DNA from: Adenophora triphylla var. japonica
Lineage: Eukaryota; Streptophyta; Magnoliopsida; Asterales; Campanulaceae
Length of the DNA: 64,000 nt
Direction of reading: 5' to 3'
NCBI GenBank assembly: GCA_022495995.1
Contig: JAFEMH010000165.1
Coordinates: 914,297-978,296, forward strand
Under the pieces are notes generated by a model, which ran no database searches, was not told the DNA's origin, and saw nothing but the letters and a program-made list of their open reading frames with translations. Positions 52,587-64,000 of this stretch are shown piece after piece. The position numbers and the translations under genes are program-made. Each line of letters starts with the position of its first letter. The stretch's first letter is position 1.

Positions 52587-55027
52587 ATGGAACACGGGGA
52601 AGGCGCTTTTCAAGGCCAAGGACGTGGCCCGGTAGCGGAGAGGCGATTGGAGCTCGTCCGGATGAGGAGGCATTACAATCTTTCGCAATCGGTTGCGGAG
52701 GAGCATTACCCCGATGCTTGGCAACATTGGGCTTCGGATTCGAATCTCCGAACGGTATACTTTGAAACCCTTTGATCCATTTGTTGATTTCTTGTTTGAA
52801 ATTTGAATTTTGGGTGATTTTAAAATTTTTTTTTTTGAAAATTCGAATGATTGATATTCTTGGCTTTGAATTTTGATGCTTTGCATGTTGATGATGATTT
52901 TTTTTTTCTTTGAAATTGAATATTGATATGTTGATGATGATTTTTTTTTTTTTTTAATGCATGTGTATGCTTTTTTTTTTTGACATTTTCTCTCTCTTTT
53001 TTTTTTTACAGGGCGGACTCCGTTTTGTGACGGAGCAGCTGAACAAAATGAAAACTCGAGGATCGGTGGAGTCCGTGATTGACTTGTGGGACCGGCTTCC
53101 GAATGCGGGCCGAGGAGCTTTGCCGAGTCCGAGACAGATCGTTGTTGAGACGGGGCTTTGGGAGTTTATCGAGTGCTTGAGGGGACTGGTCAAGTTCCCT
53201 AAGAGCAAGGGCTTGATGTTTGCTCGGCGCAAAGCATTGGTGGGACGCGACCCACACCTTCCACTTCTTCGGGGCGAGGCTACGGTTACGCCCTCCGACT
53301 ACGCTCGCGATCACGGGCTGTCCTTTAATGGACGCGGCATTGAGCGGCGAGATGGCTACGGCGATGCCGATCTGCGAGCTCTTCGGGATTTTCCCTATTC
53401 CCAAAAGGGGATGGGGATGGAGTATGCCGTGGTTTACGGGAAGATCGTGGAGACCATCATGCGAGTTATGAGGTCGGGAGGAGAGGATAGGGCGCCGATC
53501 GGATTGCCGTGGCCTTCTTGTGGTTTGCTTTCTCGAGCACGCTCTTTGGACATGCCGAGGGGACGGCAGTCTTTGCCTTGTTGAGGTCCTTGGAGGACAT
53601 GGAGATGGCCTGAGATGTCTCATGGGGAGAGGCCGGTGGCGAGCTTTATTTTGCTCTTGATAGGTACGTTGGGAAGGCCGTGAGCTCCTTGTCTTGCTTT
53701 GAGTTTGCCCCGAGGTATAAGCTCTCTTTTTGCTTTCCTCTCTTTTTTTTTGAGCACGCACTTTTCTTTTGCACTGGATTAATTGGATTTTTACCTTTCG
53801 CGGGTATGGGCGTTGGAGTTTTTCACGTCACGGTGTGGCGACACCGGCGGGTACGTTGGGGCGTATCCGGCCATGCAGCTTGGTCCAAGCATGCCCGGGA
53901 GAAGATAAGCTCCAGTGGGGCGTGACGACTCTCAGTGTACGCTGATTGCCTTCCTTTGACGGAGGCCGAGACAGATGAGGGGATGATATTCTTCCCCCGG
54001 GATCGCTTTGAGGTAGCGCAGCTGAAGGGCGCCGAGATCCGGACAGGTGCAGCGGAGGATTTTGAGGGGTCTGACCTGCGATGCCTATTATCTGGGAGAG
54101 AGGGTGACGCGCCAAAGCATGGCGTGAACACGCCTTTGAGGACACCGGTGGAGCCTCCCGCCGATATGATGCACTCCGAGCGATCGGTCCGTGACTGGAT
54201 GATTACCGAGCAGCCAAGACTTCTCGGACTTCGTGGCGATTGAGCCATATGCGACATTCGTCTTGAGGAGGCCGAGGATGCCTCAGTGCTCCTGGATAGG
54301 GAGGGGCTTTGGGATCCCGCGGTACCCTCGGACGGATTTTTCCTATATCCAGGATGGGGTCCGATTGAGGGTGCAGATCCCTCAGCCCGAGCGGCTTCCA
54401 CGAGCTTTCCGGCCTCGTCCGGGTATGAAGGTATGGTTTCACCTTTTCCCCTTCTTTTTCTTTCCTTTGTTTCATCATCTTTAGCATCACCTCTTTTTTT
54501 TTGACGCTTTTGCTTTTGTGCAGTTTTCGGAGGTGGTCGTCGAGAAGCTGACGAAGCAAGTGATCGGGGCCAAGAGATTCATCAGGAGGATGGTCGCTTG
54601 CGGGGCTCCTCAGGCTAGAGCGAGGCGACCACGGCCGGCGCCTGTCAGACGGGAGGCTTCCCCTATTCGCTCAGAGACTTCTTCAGAGACTCCTTTGTCT
54701 CCTCTCCTTGATCCCCGCGCGGTGTTGCCTTCGGATCACGTCATTCTCGGGGATCCACACGGGCAGGGACACGTATGGCAGCATGGCGGGTCGTCTTCGT
54801 ACGTGCAGGAGTCCGACGCCTTCACCTTCGGGTACGATTTTTTCGCAGATCTCGGCTTGCCCTATCAGAGCGTGCCGGTTGGTCCTGATGAGCCTCTTTC
54901 TGGAGACGAGGACGATTCTGAGCCCGAGATTTTCAGGGCTCCTGAGGAGGCGGGCCCGAGTCGCAAGAGGGGCCGGGGGAGACATCGGGTGCTGGAGACT
55001 CCGATTGATTTTTTTTTTTTTTTGATT
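52587..55027 (+). pseudogene. PMD-like antisense gene of Tat-C
   Basis: Exon 1 (52587 to about 52755) reads MEHGEGAFQGQGRGP. A 250-bp T-rich intron begins at an ACGGTATAC donor and ends at TTTTTACAG (53010). Then RFVTEQLNKMKTRGSVESV and, after a frameshift near 53225, the PMD core WWDATHTFHF and LAITGCPLM. Further fragments run to a C-terminus with GPSRKRGRGRHR, a probable nuclear signal, and a TGA at 55025-55027. Several frameshifts lie between 53220 and 54260. It is the counterpart of the Tat-1 gene at 652-2888, with the same intron position and basic tail. Confidence 0.72.
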
Positions 55028-55420
55028 TGAGATTGAGATTTAGATTTGTGACAAATTGTGCACATTTTTTTTTTTGATGTAATAATTTAGGATTTTATTT
55101 ATGTTTGCTTTTTTTTTTTATGCACACTCTTTTTTTTTGGAATGTAATAATTTAGGATTTTATTTATGTTTGCTTTTCTTTTTTTTTATGCACACTCTCT
55201 TTTTTTTTTTGGAATGTAATAATTTAGGATTTTATTTTATGAATGCAATGCAATATGAATGCGGTTGCATGAGCCTTGTTTTTTTTTTTCTTTTTGCAAG
55301 GGTGTTTGGTATATGGACTGGTTTGGGGAGGTTTTTGCACAAGTTTCGAGCAACCGACGGAATATTCCTTTTTTGGCGTAGCAGCCTTGGACTCGTTGCA
55401 GATTTTTTTGGGAAAGCAAT
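55028..55420. other. T-rich spacer with two repeated units
   Basis: TGTAATAATTTAGGATTTTATTTATG plus a poly-T run and TATGCACACTC recurs three times between 55076 and 55245. No gene seen. Confidence 0.6.
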
Positions 55421-55438
55421 CCCATCCGCGCGGATGGG
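55421..55438 (+). promoter_or_regulatory. 18-bp CGCG palindrome before the Tat-C DUF7745-like gene
   Basis: CCCATCCGCGCGGATGGG is a perfect palindrome, 126 bp upstream of the ATG at 55564. No clear TATA box lies between. Confidence 0.6.
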
Positions 55439-55563
55439 GACCGCATCTCGACATTGTTCTTTAATTTTGGTTCAGCACCTGGTCTTGCTTTATTTCAAAT
55501 TCAAATATCCTCTTCAACCTCCAAATTCAAACAACCATTTTCGGGGAGAAAGAGAGAAAAACC

Positions 55564-57056
55564 ATGGAAATGGCCAAAAATTCTCCAAAATTGTCCAAAG
55601 AAAGGCAAATGTTGTTCTTTGAAAAGTTCAAGGAGTGGTGTAGGGAGATCATGCATGAGAGAAGATCATTCTTTGAAGAAAGGTACAAGATGAAGTGCTT
55701 ATGGTCTATCAAGGAATTGGTTCCGGATTATGACCTCTTGAGAGCTTCTTCTTCGTTTTGGGATACTAGAAGGCATGTCTTTTGCCTTTCCTTCAACGAG
55801 ATTGTTCCGACTGTAAAAGAGTTTCGGGCCTTGCTTGGAGGTCCGGAGGTGGAAGAGATAGCGAGTCCCTTTGCCCGAGGGGCTTCTTTTGCTGACAGAT
55901 TGTGCGTCCTCCTTCATCTTTCCCCGGAGGAAGCGCAAGGTATGATCCGCGGTCCCGATCATTTCGATATTTCTGGTCTTCCCGACAGATTTAGGGGCCT
56001 AGGTTTGGTGGATGATGCCATTTGGGATGCCTTTGCACTTTGTATGTTTGGCACCCTGTTCATGGTCTATTCCTTTCGGGATCTCGCCATCGGTCTTTGC
56101 CGGATGTCGTCGTTCACTGCCGCCCGGCGTAGATGTCGTTCCTTTGATTCTCGGGGAGACTTTTCATGCTCTCGATGCATTAGCTACCGGACGGCGGTAT
56201 ATGCACGGGGCAGCCTGCCTCTTGACCCCGTGGCCGATGGAGCGTTTGGGGGTTCTTCGGGAAACCTCTCGATATGATCAGTGCCTTGGACTTTTGCCAG
56301 AGAGGTGTCGATGTAGATTTTGATGATCGTGGCTCGTGGGCGCGTTGATGGCGGGTCGCCCAGATCAAGATATCGATGGTTGGTGCCTCATCAAGGGTGG
56401 AGACTCGCAGAGTGCTTCAGACGGGTCCCATGTGGTTATAAGCTTCCGGGCTTTCTACCCAGCTTTCTACATTCCGCCCGGTCCCGAGACAGCTTTGGCT
56501 TGGAGCAGTTCCTTTCGAGGGTTTTGATGATATAGCCACCGTGGTGGTGGCTCCTGCTTTCCATGGATGATCCCTCGGTGTTTCCATTTCTTTCCCGAGC
56601 ATGGAGGTATGATGCCTTTCCTCCTCGGGTCATTCTCAGCGTCCGAGACCGGTGTTCCCGACCACTTGGTACTGGATTGGTATGAGAGGCATCCGGGAGA
56701 GACTCAGTGTGGCTATTTTGAGACGGCGTGAGGCCATTGTGGGTGCGCGGAGGTCCCGACTGCTTCGAGAGGAGGAGGGCCGAGGCGAGGGCCAACCTCA
56801 TGACAGAGCGGAGACGCCGTGACCGATTATGAGGCTTACGTCAAGAGACAGAGAGGAGGGCTCCTATGCTACCGCCTAGGTTACAGGAGATGAGAGATGA
56901 CGCTAGGGCTACTAAGGCCCCGACAGAGGCCGGTTTGATAGACCCCGTCCCTATACCGCAGCTTGGTAGGAGGAACACCGACATTTTTCCTGTTCGTAAA
57001 AGAAAGACTCGAAGGGGGAAGAAGAGGGGAGAGGCCAAGACGAGTGGTTTGGAGTG
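55564..57056 (+). pseudogene. DUF7745-like antisense gene of Tat-C
   Basis: Starts MEMAKNSPKLSKERQ. The family pattern is clear: KELVPDYDLLRASSSFWDT, FNEIVPTVKEFRALLGGP, LPDRFRGLGLVDDAIWDAF and, in another frame, VPLILGETFHALDALATGR. The C-terminus, in a third frame, is RKRKTRRGKKRGEAK with a TGA at 57054-57056. Frameshifts lie near 56100 and 56290 and repeatedly beyond. It is colinear with 3422-4916 of Tat-1 though strongly diverged in sequence. Confidence 0.72.
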
Positions 57057-57312
57057 ACTCGAGGTTTCCGAGTATCCCTTTCTTGTCATGGCGTATACAT
57101 TAATTTGATTATGTATCTTAGTTTTCTTTAGCAAGTTGCCGCTGTAGGAATGAATCGGGCTTAGACTCATCAAAGAGCTTTTTAACTTGTAATGAATATT
57201 TGAATTGCTTTAGAGTTTTTCGAGACGCTTTCATGGTCTCGATCAATTGTATTGATGCCAAAGTATGACTTTTATTTGTGCTTTAGACCGAACCGTTTCC
57301 GCCGCCACGTTC

Positions 57313-57622
57313 CCTCATTTTGAGGAGCTCAGTCTTCGTAGTTCAACCTGGTGAACTCTTTTTTTTGTTTTTTTTTTTTGTTTTTTTTTTTTGTTTTTTT
57401 TTTTTTTTTTTTTTTTTTTTTGTTTTTTTTTTTTTGGTGCAACCTCGTTTTTTACCTAGGCCGCCCTTCTCGGGTTTCTAACCTAGTTGGGTATTACTCT
57501 TTTAGCACTCTTTTTTTTTGTTGTTTTTTTTTTCTTTTGTTTTTTTTTTGTTTGTTTTTTTTTTTTTTTTTTGGTGCAACCTCGTTTTTTACCTAGGCCG
57601 CCCTTCTCGGTTTCTAACCTAG
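57313..57622. other. Hairpins and poly-T duplication at the convergent junction of Tat-C
   Basis: CCTCA-TTT-TGAGG (57313-57325) sits where Tat-1 has its nested stem. CTAGG/CCTAG hairpins with an inner CCC/GGG are at 57456-57486 and 57593-57622, in a duplicated unit of about 137 bp that includes long poly-T tracts with single G interruptions. Confidence 0.6.
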
Positions 57623-57689
57623 TTGGGTATTACTCTTTAGCACTCTTTTTTTTGTTTTTTTTTTACGCGTAGTATCTCGCGCAGCCTTG

Positions 57690-58890
57690 TCACCATTCAC
57701 CGGGTGTACAAAGGGATTCCCGTCGAGGTCTCGCAAGTTGCATGGCTCCTCCGGAGAAGATCTTCCGGACTACATATGGCCCGACCCATACAGCTCCCAT
57801 TTGCCGAGGGGGTTGATACTGACCGGGGCTTTTCTTTTAGAACGAGATCACCTTCTCGGATTTCCCGATGCTTTACTTTCTTGTCGAAGGCTCTAGCCAT
57901 TCTTCCTTGGTAGGCTCGGATGTGTTCCATGGCCTTCGCCGGCGTTCGTCTAGTAGGGCCAATTCATCATGGCGACTCGAGCCATTCGACCTCGTTGATC
58001 CGGCTTTCCAAAGAAGATACTGAGCGAGGATTTCCACTCGATTGGGAGTACGGCTTCCATTCCGTATGTGAGGGCAAAAGGTGTTTCCCGCTTGCCGTTC
58101 CGACCGATGTTCAGTAGCCCCAGAGTGCCAAGTGTAACTTCTCGGGCCAATCTCTCGCCTTGGACACCATTTTCCTGATGATATTTTCCAGAGTCTTGTT
58201 TGCCGCTTCGACGGCTCCGTTGGTTTGGGGCCCGTAGGGAGATGACTTGTGACGGGTTATTCGGAATTCCGCCAGCTTTTCACATTCCCCTTCGAAGTGG
58301 GATCCATTATCTCGAGATGATTTCGCCGGCAACCCGTATCCGCACATGATGTTTTCTTTGATGAAGAGGGCAACTTTCTTTGAATTGAGGATTTTGTAGG
58401 ACTTTGCTTCAACCCACTTGGTGAAATAATCCACGGCTACTGTGACGAACTCGTGGTCATATCGCCCGATGGTGTGATTTTGCCTATGACATCAATTCCC
58501 AAGTGACGAAAGGCCAAGGGGTTGTCATGCAAGATAACTCGTGAGGAGGCAAGTGATTAAGATTTGAGTATCGCCGACATTTGTCGCAGCCTTTTGACGA
58601 ACCGGATGCGCCGGTTTCCATGGAGATCCAAAAGTACCCCATTCTCGCATGATTTGCATCGTAGCTCGAGCATTCATGTGAGGGCCGCAGTACCACCACG
58701 TATTTCTTTCATGAGTTCGGTAGCCTCTTGTTTGCCGATACATCGCAGAGGGGGCCTTGATAACGCTTCTTGTATAGCATATTTCCCAAAAGAACATAAT
58801 GGGAGGCGAGCCGCTCTGTGGCCGAGAGACTTTTTGCTTTGATTCCTTCTTTATATTCCCCATCTTCATTTTTGAAAGAGGCCTCGCCAT
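57690..58890 (-). pseudogene. Tat-C integrase
   Basis: Zinc module and core are seen as GPHMNARA, YFWISMETG, CDKCRRYSNLNHLPPHEL, MDYFTKWVEAKSYKILNSKK, RDNGSHFEGECEK and TNGAVEAANKT, with RMARAFDKKVKHREIREGDLVL near the end. The second catalytic Asp is within RDNGSHF (expected SDNG). Frameshifts near 58480, 58110, 57930 and 57840 spread it over three frames. Confidence 0.85.
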
Positions 58891-59860
58891 CCTTCAGTAA
58901 TCGGTAAACTGAGTGTACTGTGGATCATTGATCGGCTCGGCTTCCGCTTCAATTTCGAAGCAATAGGCGGGGTTTTCTCTTCTCCCGACTCGAATGGTTT
59001 AACAGACTTTCCTTCGTGTATTTCGACAAGAGAGGCTAGTGTAGCTGCAGCATCTCGCGAACCTCGTTTCGGCCCTCGCGTGTAATGAAAGCCGATTTCT
59101 TTGAATTGAGCCACTAGTTCTTCCATGTAAGCATGATACTTCGCAAACCCGGATCCACGGTCTTCCATTTGTTAGAGACCCGATTGATGATGAGGGCAGA
59201 GTCACCGTACACCTCCAATTCCTTGATATTTCTTTCAAGGGCGGCTTCCAACCCAACTATGCAAGCTTCATATTCAGCAGTCATTGTTGGTGACTTCGGT
59301 TCAAATTTACCGCATGGGGGTGTGTTCGTCAAGAGGGATCGACTGTAAGCATTCCTATCCCGTTCCCCTTTTGTTTGACGCTCCGTCGAAGAAGAGTTGC
59401 CATGATTTTCTCCTTCTAGGGCGAAGATTCCATCATCGGGAAATTGAGGTTCAGTCCTCGAGACTCATCACTTGGGAAATCGCCGATGTTCCGCCATTAT
59501 GCGTCCTTTTTACGGATTTCCTTGAAACATAAGTGATGTCATATTCGCCAAAAAGAACGACCATTTTGCCAATCTCATGGAGATGGAAGGCTTGTCGAAC
59601 GTATATTTGATGGGGTCTATCCTTGAAACAAGATGTATCGGGTGAGACCGCATGTAGTGTTTCAACTTTCCCACTACCTGCACCAAACCTCGCGCAAGTC
59701 TTCTCGCAAGGCAGTAATTGAGTTCGCTTCCTTGGAGCTTTCGCTACGAAATAGATGGCGTTTTCGACTTTGGAATCTTTCTTCTCTTGAGCCAAGATAG
59801 CCCCAATTGCCGTATCCGTGACAGCTTAGATATAGCAAGAGTGGCTTTTGCCGATGTGGT
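58866..59860 (-). pseudogene. Tat-C RNase H and second RNase H
   Basis: First RNase H fragments: MAQEKKDSKVENAIYFVAK, KTCARFGAGSGKVETLHAV and LFGEYDITYVSRKSVK. Second RNase H: EYEACIVGLEAALERNIKEL and VYGDSALIINRVSNKWKTVD, keeping the GDS that is lost in Tat-1. Frames shift near 59115, 59330 and 59450. Confidence 0.8.
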
Positions 59861-60795
59861 GGGCAGAGAATCGGGGATTCACAAGGTATGCCTTAATCTG
59901 CTCAAAGGCAAGCCGACATTCCGGGGTCCATTCTGTAGGCATTCTTCTTCATCAACTTGAAGATTGGCTCGCAGACGAGGTCACCGATTTACAAAGCGGC
60001 TTATGTATTGCAGCCTTCCCATGAAGGATTTCACTTCGTCGTTGTCCGTGGTGGCTTCATTTCAACTATCGCCTTGATTTTCTCGGGGATCTACTTCGAT
60101 TCCCCGTTCGTCACCATATATCCTAGTACCTTGCCTCGTCTTACACCGAAAGTGCACTTGGCCGGATTCAGCCTCATGCCGTGGTCTCTGAGGCGGCCGA
60201 AGAATTTTCTCAAATCAACAAAGTGTCGCCATCCGATCCTTCCGGAATGTATTATCATGTCGTCCACATAGACCTCAATTTCTTTGTGGATCATGTCATG
60301 GAACAGAGCCGTAGCCGCCCTTCCGGTACGTAGCCCCAAAGATTCTTTAGTCCGAATGGCATGACCGTGTAGCAAGCATGTGCCCCAAGGGGTTGTGAAG
60401 GCCGTTTTGGCTTGATCTTCTTCTCGCCATTTTGATTTGGTTGTAGCCGGCAAAACCGTCGACGAAGGATTTGACTTCATGGTTGGCCGTGGAATCTACC
60501 AAAATGTCGATGTTTCAAGTGTGGGGAAATCGTCTTTGACTCGGCTTTGTTCAAGTCTCCAAGTCTACGCAAAGATCGGATCTTTCCGTTGGCCTCGTCA
60601 CCGTCACTATGTTGGATGCCCATGTTGGGTATTCAATGACCCCGATGAACCCCGCCCGAGCATCTTTTCTATTTCCTCTTTCACTTGTAAGGACCATTCG
60701 GGCTTAATTCTTCTTAGCTTCGCTTATCAAGCTTGACTTCCGGGTCGAGCGGTATTCGGTGCTCAACTATGGAAGGATCGAGGCCCGGCATATCT
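59861..60795 (-). pseudogene. Tat-C reverse transcriptase
   Basis: Motifs include EEDQAKTAFTTPWGTC, RAATALFHDMIHKEIEVYVDDMIIHSG, DLRKFFGRLRDHGMRLNPAKCTFG and GKVLGYMV (60091-60480). Earlier motifs around 60500-60790 are present in shifted frames. The YVDD is intact; the frame is not. Confidence 0.85.
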
Positions 60796-61770
60796 TTATA
60801 GGACCATGCGAACACATCCACGAATTCTTTTAGCAACAATTAGGGCGTCCCTTTCGGCCCCTTCGAAGAAACTACCAATCTGCGTCTCTTTAGGCTCTTC
60901 CGTTAGCTCCCTGTGATTCACACTTGTCAAAATCTCTTCGGCAGCTTGGGCTCGATTTTCCTCTTTCCTGACAACCCGCTTAAAGATTTCTTTGATATAT
61001 TGTTCATTTAATGTGTCCGCCTCTTCATCTAGTGAATCGTTATTAACTGCTTTTAGATTATTAGTTAATTCATCATTAGTTAAAGTGGCAATTAAGGGAT
61101 ACTCGTAAAGGTTCATCATTTCATTCAAGACGAAGAGGGAATACAACGTTCGCATGCACTCGTAGTCTTCAGCGTAAGGCCATCGGACGACTCGAGAGAC
61201 TCGAACTCAACAATGAGAGACTCCTGAGGACTTTACAAAGGTTGACACGAAAGGGCGGGGGACCAATCCAAGCTTGGTGATCATTTCCTCTTTGGTCGCG
61301 GACGGCCCGAGAGAGTTTCCCAATTCTTTAGCGCATCCGCTTCGTGGCTTCACAACCCGGGAAAGGCATGGTCTCGTGCTCCCTCTTCGCCGTTGCTATC
61401 ATCTCTTTGTCTCGAACCGAATCAATTGTGTTTGGCGTCCGAAGCCGAGCATGTGGATGTAGGGATCTTCCTCAATCCCGGGATTTCGCTTCGTCACAAT
61501 CTCGACCGCTCAATCCGCATGTAAGGACGTATCAAGCGTCTCTGTGCCGCTAGAAAAATCTCATGTCCCATACTCGAGCGGAAAGGCTTGGCAGTGTAGT
61601 TCAAGAAGGAGGACGTCCCACACGACGTTCATAGATTCGAGCCGAGTCCGCTTCGGTGTTTGCCTACTTTTATCATGAAAATCTCCTCGCTGCGAGGCCA
61701 AAGAATGGGTTTGCACGCCGACAAATCCGTGATTGAGGACCGGGACTTGTGTGCTCAGACATGGCGGTGT
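60796..61770 (-). pseudogene. Tat-C protease-RT linker
   Basis: The frame NEMMNLYEYPLIATLTNDEL and EEPKETQIGSFFEGAERDA (60796-61155) matches Tat-B 45300-45540. The region 61160-61770 matches Tat-B 40900-41400 and 44990-45190 in broken frames, without the 3.5-kb segment that Tat-B has. Confidence 0.7.
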
Positions 61771-62600
61771 TCAGCGTTTCCTTCTAGTACGCCTCCAAGT
61801 GTTGGAAATAGCAATTAAATTTGATGAATCGAACTTCTTCTGAGTCTCGCTCGCTGAGTGTGTCGACATAGTTGGCATCGCTGGATTCCAAAGCGATGCC
61901 GGCGAGACTTGCCTCTTGAAGGATGTAGCCCCTGTTTGACTGCGGGCGTTCTTGGCTATTGTTTCGCCTTCGTTCCCTATGAGGAAACCTGTCACCCTTA
62001 TGACTTCAAGGTCTCCCTGCCGGTTGATGAATTTGACGCATTGGTGGAGAGTGGAGGCTATGGCTTTCATGTGATGCAACCAAGGGCGCCCTAGTAGGGC
62101 TGTGAACTCGGAGGGATATCCATTACATGGAACTTTGCGGGCACCATTTGGGTTTCGTACCGAGTTCCAGAGTCACCGCCCTGCAGAATGGGACGAGACG
62201 AACCGTCGTAGGCTTTGACGGTCCCGTAGATGGGATCACGCGCCTTTCATTTATGCGGAGGGCCCTCATCATGCCGAGGGAAGGACATTTACCGATGATC
62301 CATTGTCCACTAATACCCCGAGGAGTGACATGGTGTTGAGCCGAATAGTGATGTACAAAGCTTCATTGTGTTGGGAGACATCTCTTGGCAAATCTTCATC
62401 GCGAAGGTGATCATACTCCCATATAGGTGAGGATCATAGATTTGGTCCTTGTCTCGGGATAGAGAGTCATTAAAACCCGTCGCTTCGTGCCTTTTTCTTG
62501 CGAGGTAGAGTCTTTGCCGAAGCCCACAGGTTATACCGATGCCTTTTGTGGCGGTTGCCATCTCCAAATAACATGTTGATTGAGTGGGAGCGCTGATCAA
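61771..62600 (-). pseudogene. Tat-C protease
   Basis: IYDPHLYGSMITF, then GVLVDNGSSVNVLP (about 62283-62325) and MHHMKAIASTLHQCVKFINRQGDLEV. It is closely related to protease 1 of Tat-B. Several single-base shifts break it. Confidence 0.8.
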
Positions 62601-64000
62601 GGCGTCGGTTTTTCTTCATCGGTGTATACTCGGGAGGCTGGACAACCGGAACCTTGGGCGACCACGAGGGGTTGGACTTACGTTTCGCGGTACTGCAGTA
62701 TCCGAAAGTCTCAACTCTGTTGTTGGCAAGGCTTTTCTCGCTCCTTTACCCCTTTTTGCTTTGGTGAAGGCGGCGGAGTAGAGTACATAATAATCAAATC
62801 CCCAGATAGCTCCCCGAGCGTTCCCACGCCGGTTATCACCGGCCTCGAATCTCTCCTTCAATTTTCTTTGGGAGGAAATTTTCTTTTTCTTAGGAGGACG
62901 GTCCTCGTGTATCCGATCCTGATAATCCCTTTCAAAGCTGATCAGGACGATCCACAAATATCCCACCAAATGTGTTCCACGGTGGTGGCGGATTTGGGAC
63001 CTCGGGTTGAGCGGTCGGAATGACTTTGAGTGGAACTGGTCAGGGGATTCTCGCAGCTGGGCTTGTCGGTAGCGAGTGATTGGACTCCGCCGGATAATGA
63101 GAGATATTGAGGTCCCGGGAACGGGCACATGTTTGTCCTTCGTGGTAGCCCCGGTCGGTTGGGATATTGTTAAGGTCCCGAAGTGGCGTGTGGCCTCTTC
63201 AATCCAAGCTGTGTCACGATGCAGCGTTCTTCCGGGGCTTTGATGGCTGACCATATTTCTTCAAGCTGTTCACGATTTTCATCACTCAAAGCCGACACTT
63301 GTGGGATCATCACTTTGAGAGGGGACAAGCGACGGTATACCGAACTCTTTCCGCCCCCGATCGTCTTGTTTGGGGGCCGGTTGCCACTGTAAGTCGGCGG
63401 GCAGGAGTCCGGCGGTGGAAACATAGGAATCTTGGGGTAGCATCTTGATGTATCCGGACTATTAAGAAGAGGAGGAGAACCCTCTTACGTCTTTGCGGTA
63501 AAAGTGCCATCGGAATTGGGGCGATAGTCAAACCATGACTTGCGACTACCCCGGTAGGTCATCAATTTGAGCCTCATGTCGAAGTCTCATTTGTTCTACC
63601 AACTTGATCCAATACTCGTCCGTCCGAGGGATTTTGGAGGACGGTGCAACGTTATCCCCATCATTACCGGCTGCCAAGTGCGGACATTCGAAACCCGGAG
63701 CTCGGAACAAACGGTGAAGCCGACGATGCGCTTGACTCTTCCCAGCGATCAAACGGTGACCGGTGTCTTCGAAACCAAGCTTTGTGCGGAGTCTGCGGGG
63801 AAAGGACACGAAGGTTCGAGATGTGCAGGAATGGAAGGGGGTAGGTGTTTGGGCTTTGTCTCATGCAACATGCGATTATTTGTTCACGTTTACTTAAAAC
63901 ATGTTTTATTAACCTAATCGGTTGGAAAAGATTGCTCTTCTTTTCGCAAACTACTGGATTCCCTGGATCGGTGGGCCCCGTCACTACGTCTATAAGCCCC
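62601..64000 (-). pseudogene. Tat-C gag region (incomplete)
   Basis: Fragments in changing frames: PRTDEYWIKLVEQMRLRHEAQI (63560-63640), SALSDENREQLEEIWSAIKAPE (63220-63290), RPPKKKKISSQRKLKERFEAGD (62840-62900) and GFDYYVLYSAAFTKAK (about 62755-62800). The last two match the gag-protease spacer of Tat-B. The frame continues past the right edge; 5' LTR and primer site are not in the window. Confidence 0.6.

Larger units (their letters stand above)
48564..64000 (-). mobile_element. Tat-C: Tat-lineage retrotransposon with antisense genes, 5' end beyond window
   Basis: Read right to left: gag, protease, RT, two RNases H, integrase, antisense DUF7745-like and PMD-like genes (+), a large tandem-repeat 3' UTR, and the 3' LTR (48564-50304) inserted in Tat-B integrase. 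The flank before the LTR is ...GGAAGTG; the matching duplication must lie right of the window. Coding frames are heavily shifted. Confidence 0.88.

Noticed and set aside
57351..57672. Phe-rich plus-strand frames
   Set aside because: They are translations of poly-T tracts in the non-coding convergent junction.
57671..57684. TATCTCGCGCAGCC as another CGCG regulatory site
   Set aside because: It is the antisense of the integrase C-terminal coding segment and lacks the dyad.
45000..64000. Frequent frameshifts as evidence of great age
   Set aside because: Many fall in or beside homopolymers, so base-calling error cannot be excluded without the reads; age was not inferred from them.

Overview
The window is intergenic heterochromatin of a flowering plant, probably a eudicot with a large genome. 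No intact host gene, rRNA or tRNA gene was seen. Almost every base belongs to LTR retrotransposons of plant-specific lineages: Ty3/gypsy Tat (dual RNase H, tRNA-Arg-type primer site), Athila-type, chromovirus, and Ty1/copia Sirevirus. The only host-derived coding sequence is a fragment of the autophagy gene ATG2, carried inside a non-autonomous retrotransposon. Most coding frames carry stops, frameshifts or deletions. Frameshifts are densest from about 45 kb onward and around homopolymers, so some may be assembly errors rather than decay.

Layout. 1-9801: a minus-strand Tat element ('Tat-1'), with its 3' LTR beyond the left edge and its gag end lost. On the opposite strand downstream of pol it carries two antisense genes: a plant-mobile-domain (PMD) gene and a DUF7745-like gene. 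9802-28237: minus-strand Sirevirus material arranged as internal fragment - LTR - nearly full internal region - truncated LTR. The shared LTR (10843-19400) is split by a young Athila-type element (11526-19104) with 5-bp target duplications, about 99 % identical LTRs, one intact gag-only ORF and the captured ATG2 fragment. 28476-31640: a decayed minus-strand chromovirus with a hAT-like terminus in its pol. 32236-33278: a possible unrelated LTR. 33279-34804: the 5' LTR, primer site and start of a plus-strand Tat element ('Tat-A'), cut by the insertion of a second plus-strand Tat element ('Tat-B', 34805-48563). Tat-B is itself cut inside its integrase by a minus-strand Tat element ('Tat-C', 48564 to beyond 64000). 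Tat-C has the same PMD plus DUF7745-like antisense pair as Tat-1, and long tandem repeats next to its 3' LTR.

The most interesting signals are non-coding. (1) Three different Tat LTRs share a two-hairpin RNA whose 9-bp stem changes by compensatory substitutions. (2) CGCG-core palindromes lie upstream of the antisense genes in both Tat elements that have them, and next to the TATA box in the U3 of Tat-C and Tat-A. The palindrome arms differ between elements but agree within one, as expected of a self-encoded dimeric DNA-binding protein and its sites. (3) A roughly 120-bp module upstream of the 3' LTR is shared by the Athila-type element and the Sirevirus, which belong to different superfamilies. 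(4) Tat-B carries two retropepsin domains, because about 3.5 kb absent from its relative Tat-C has been added.
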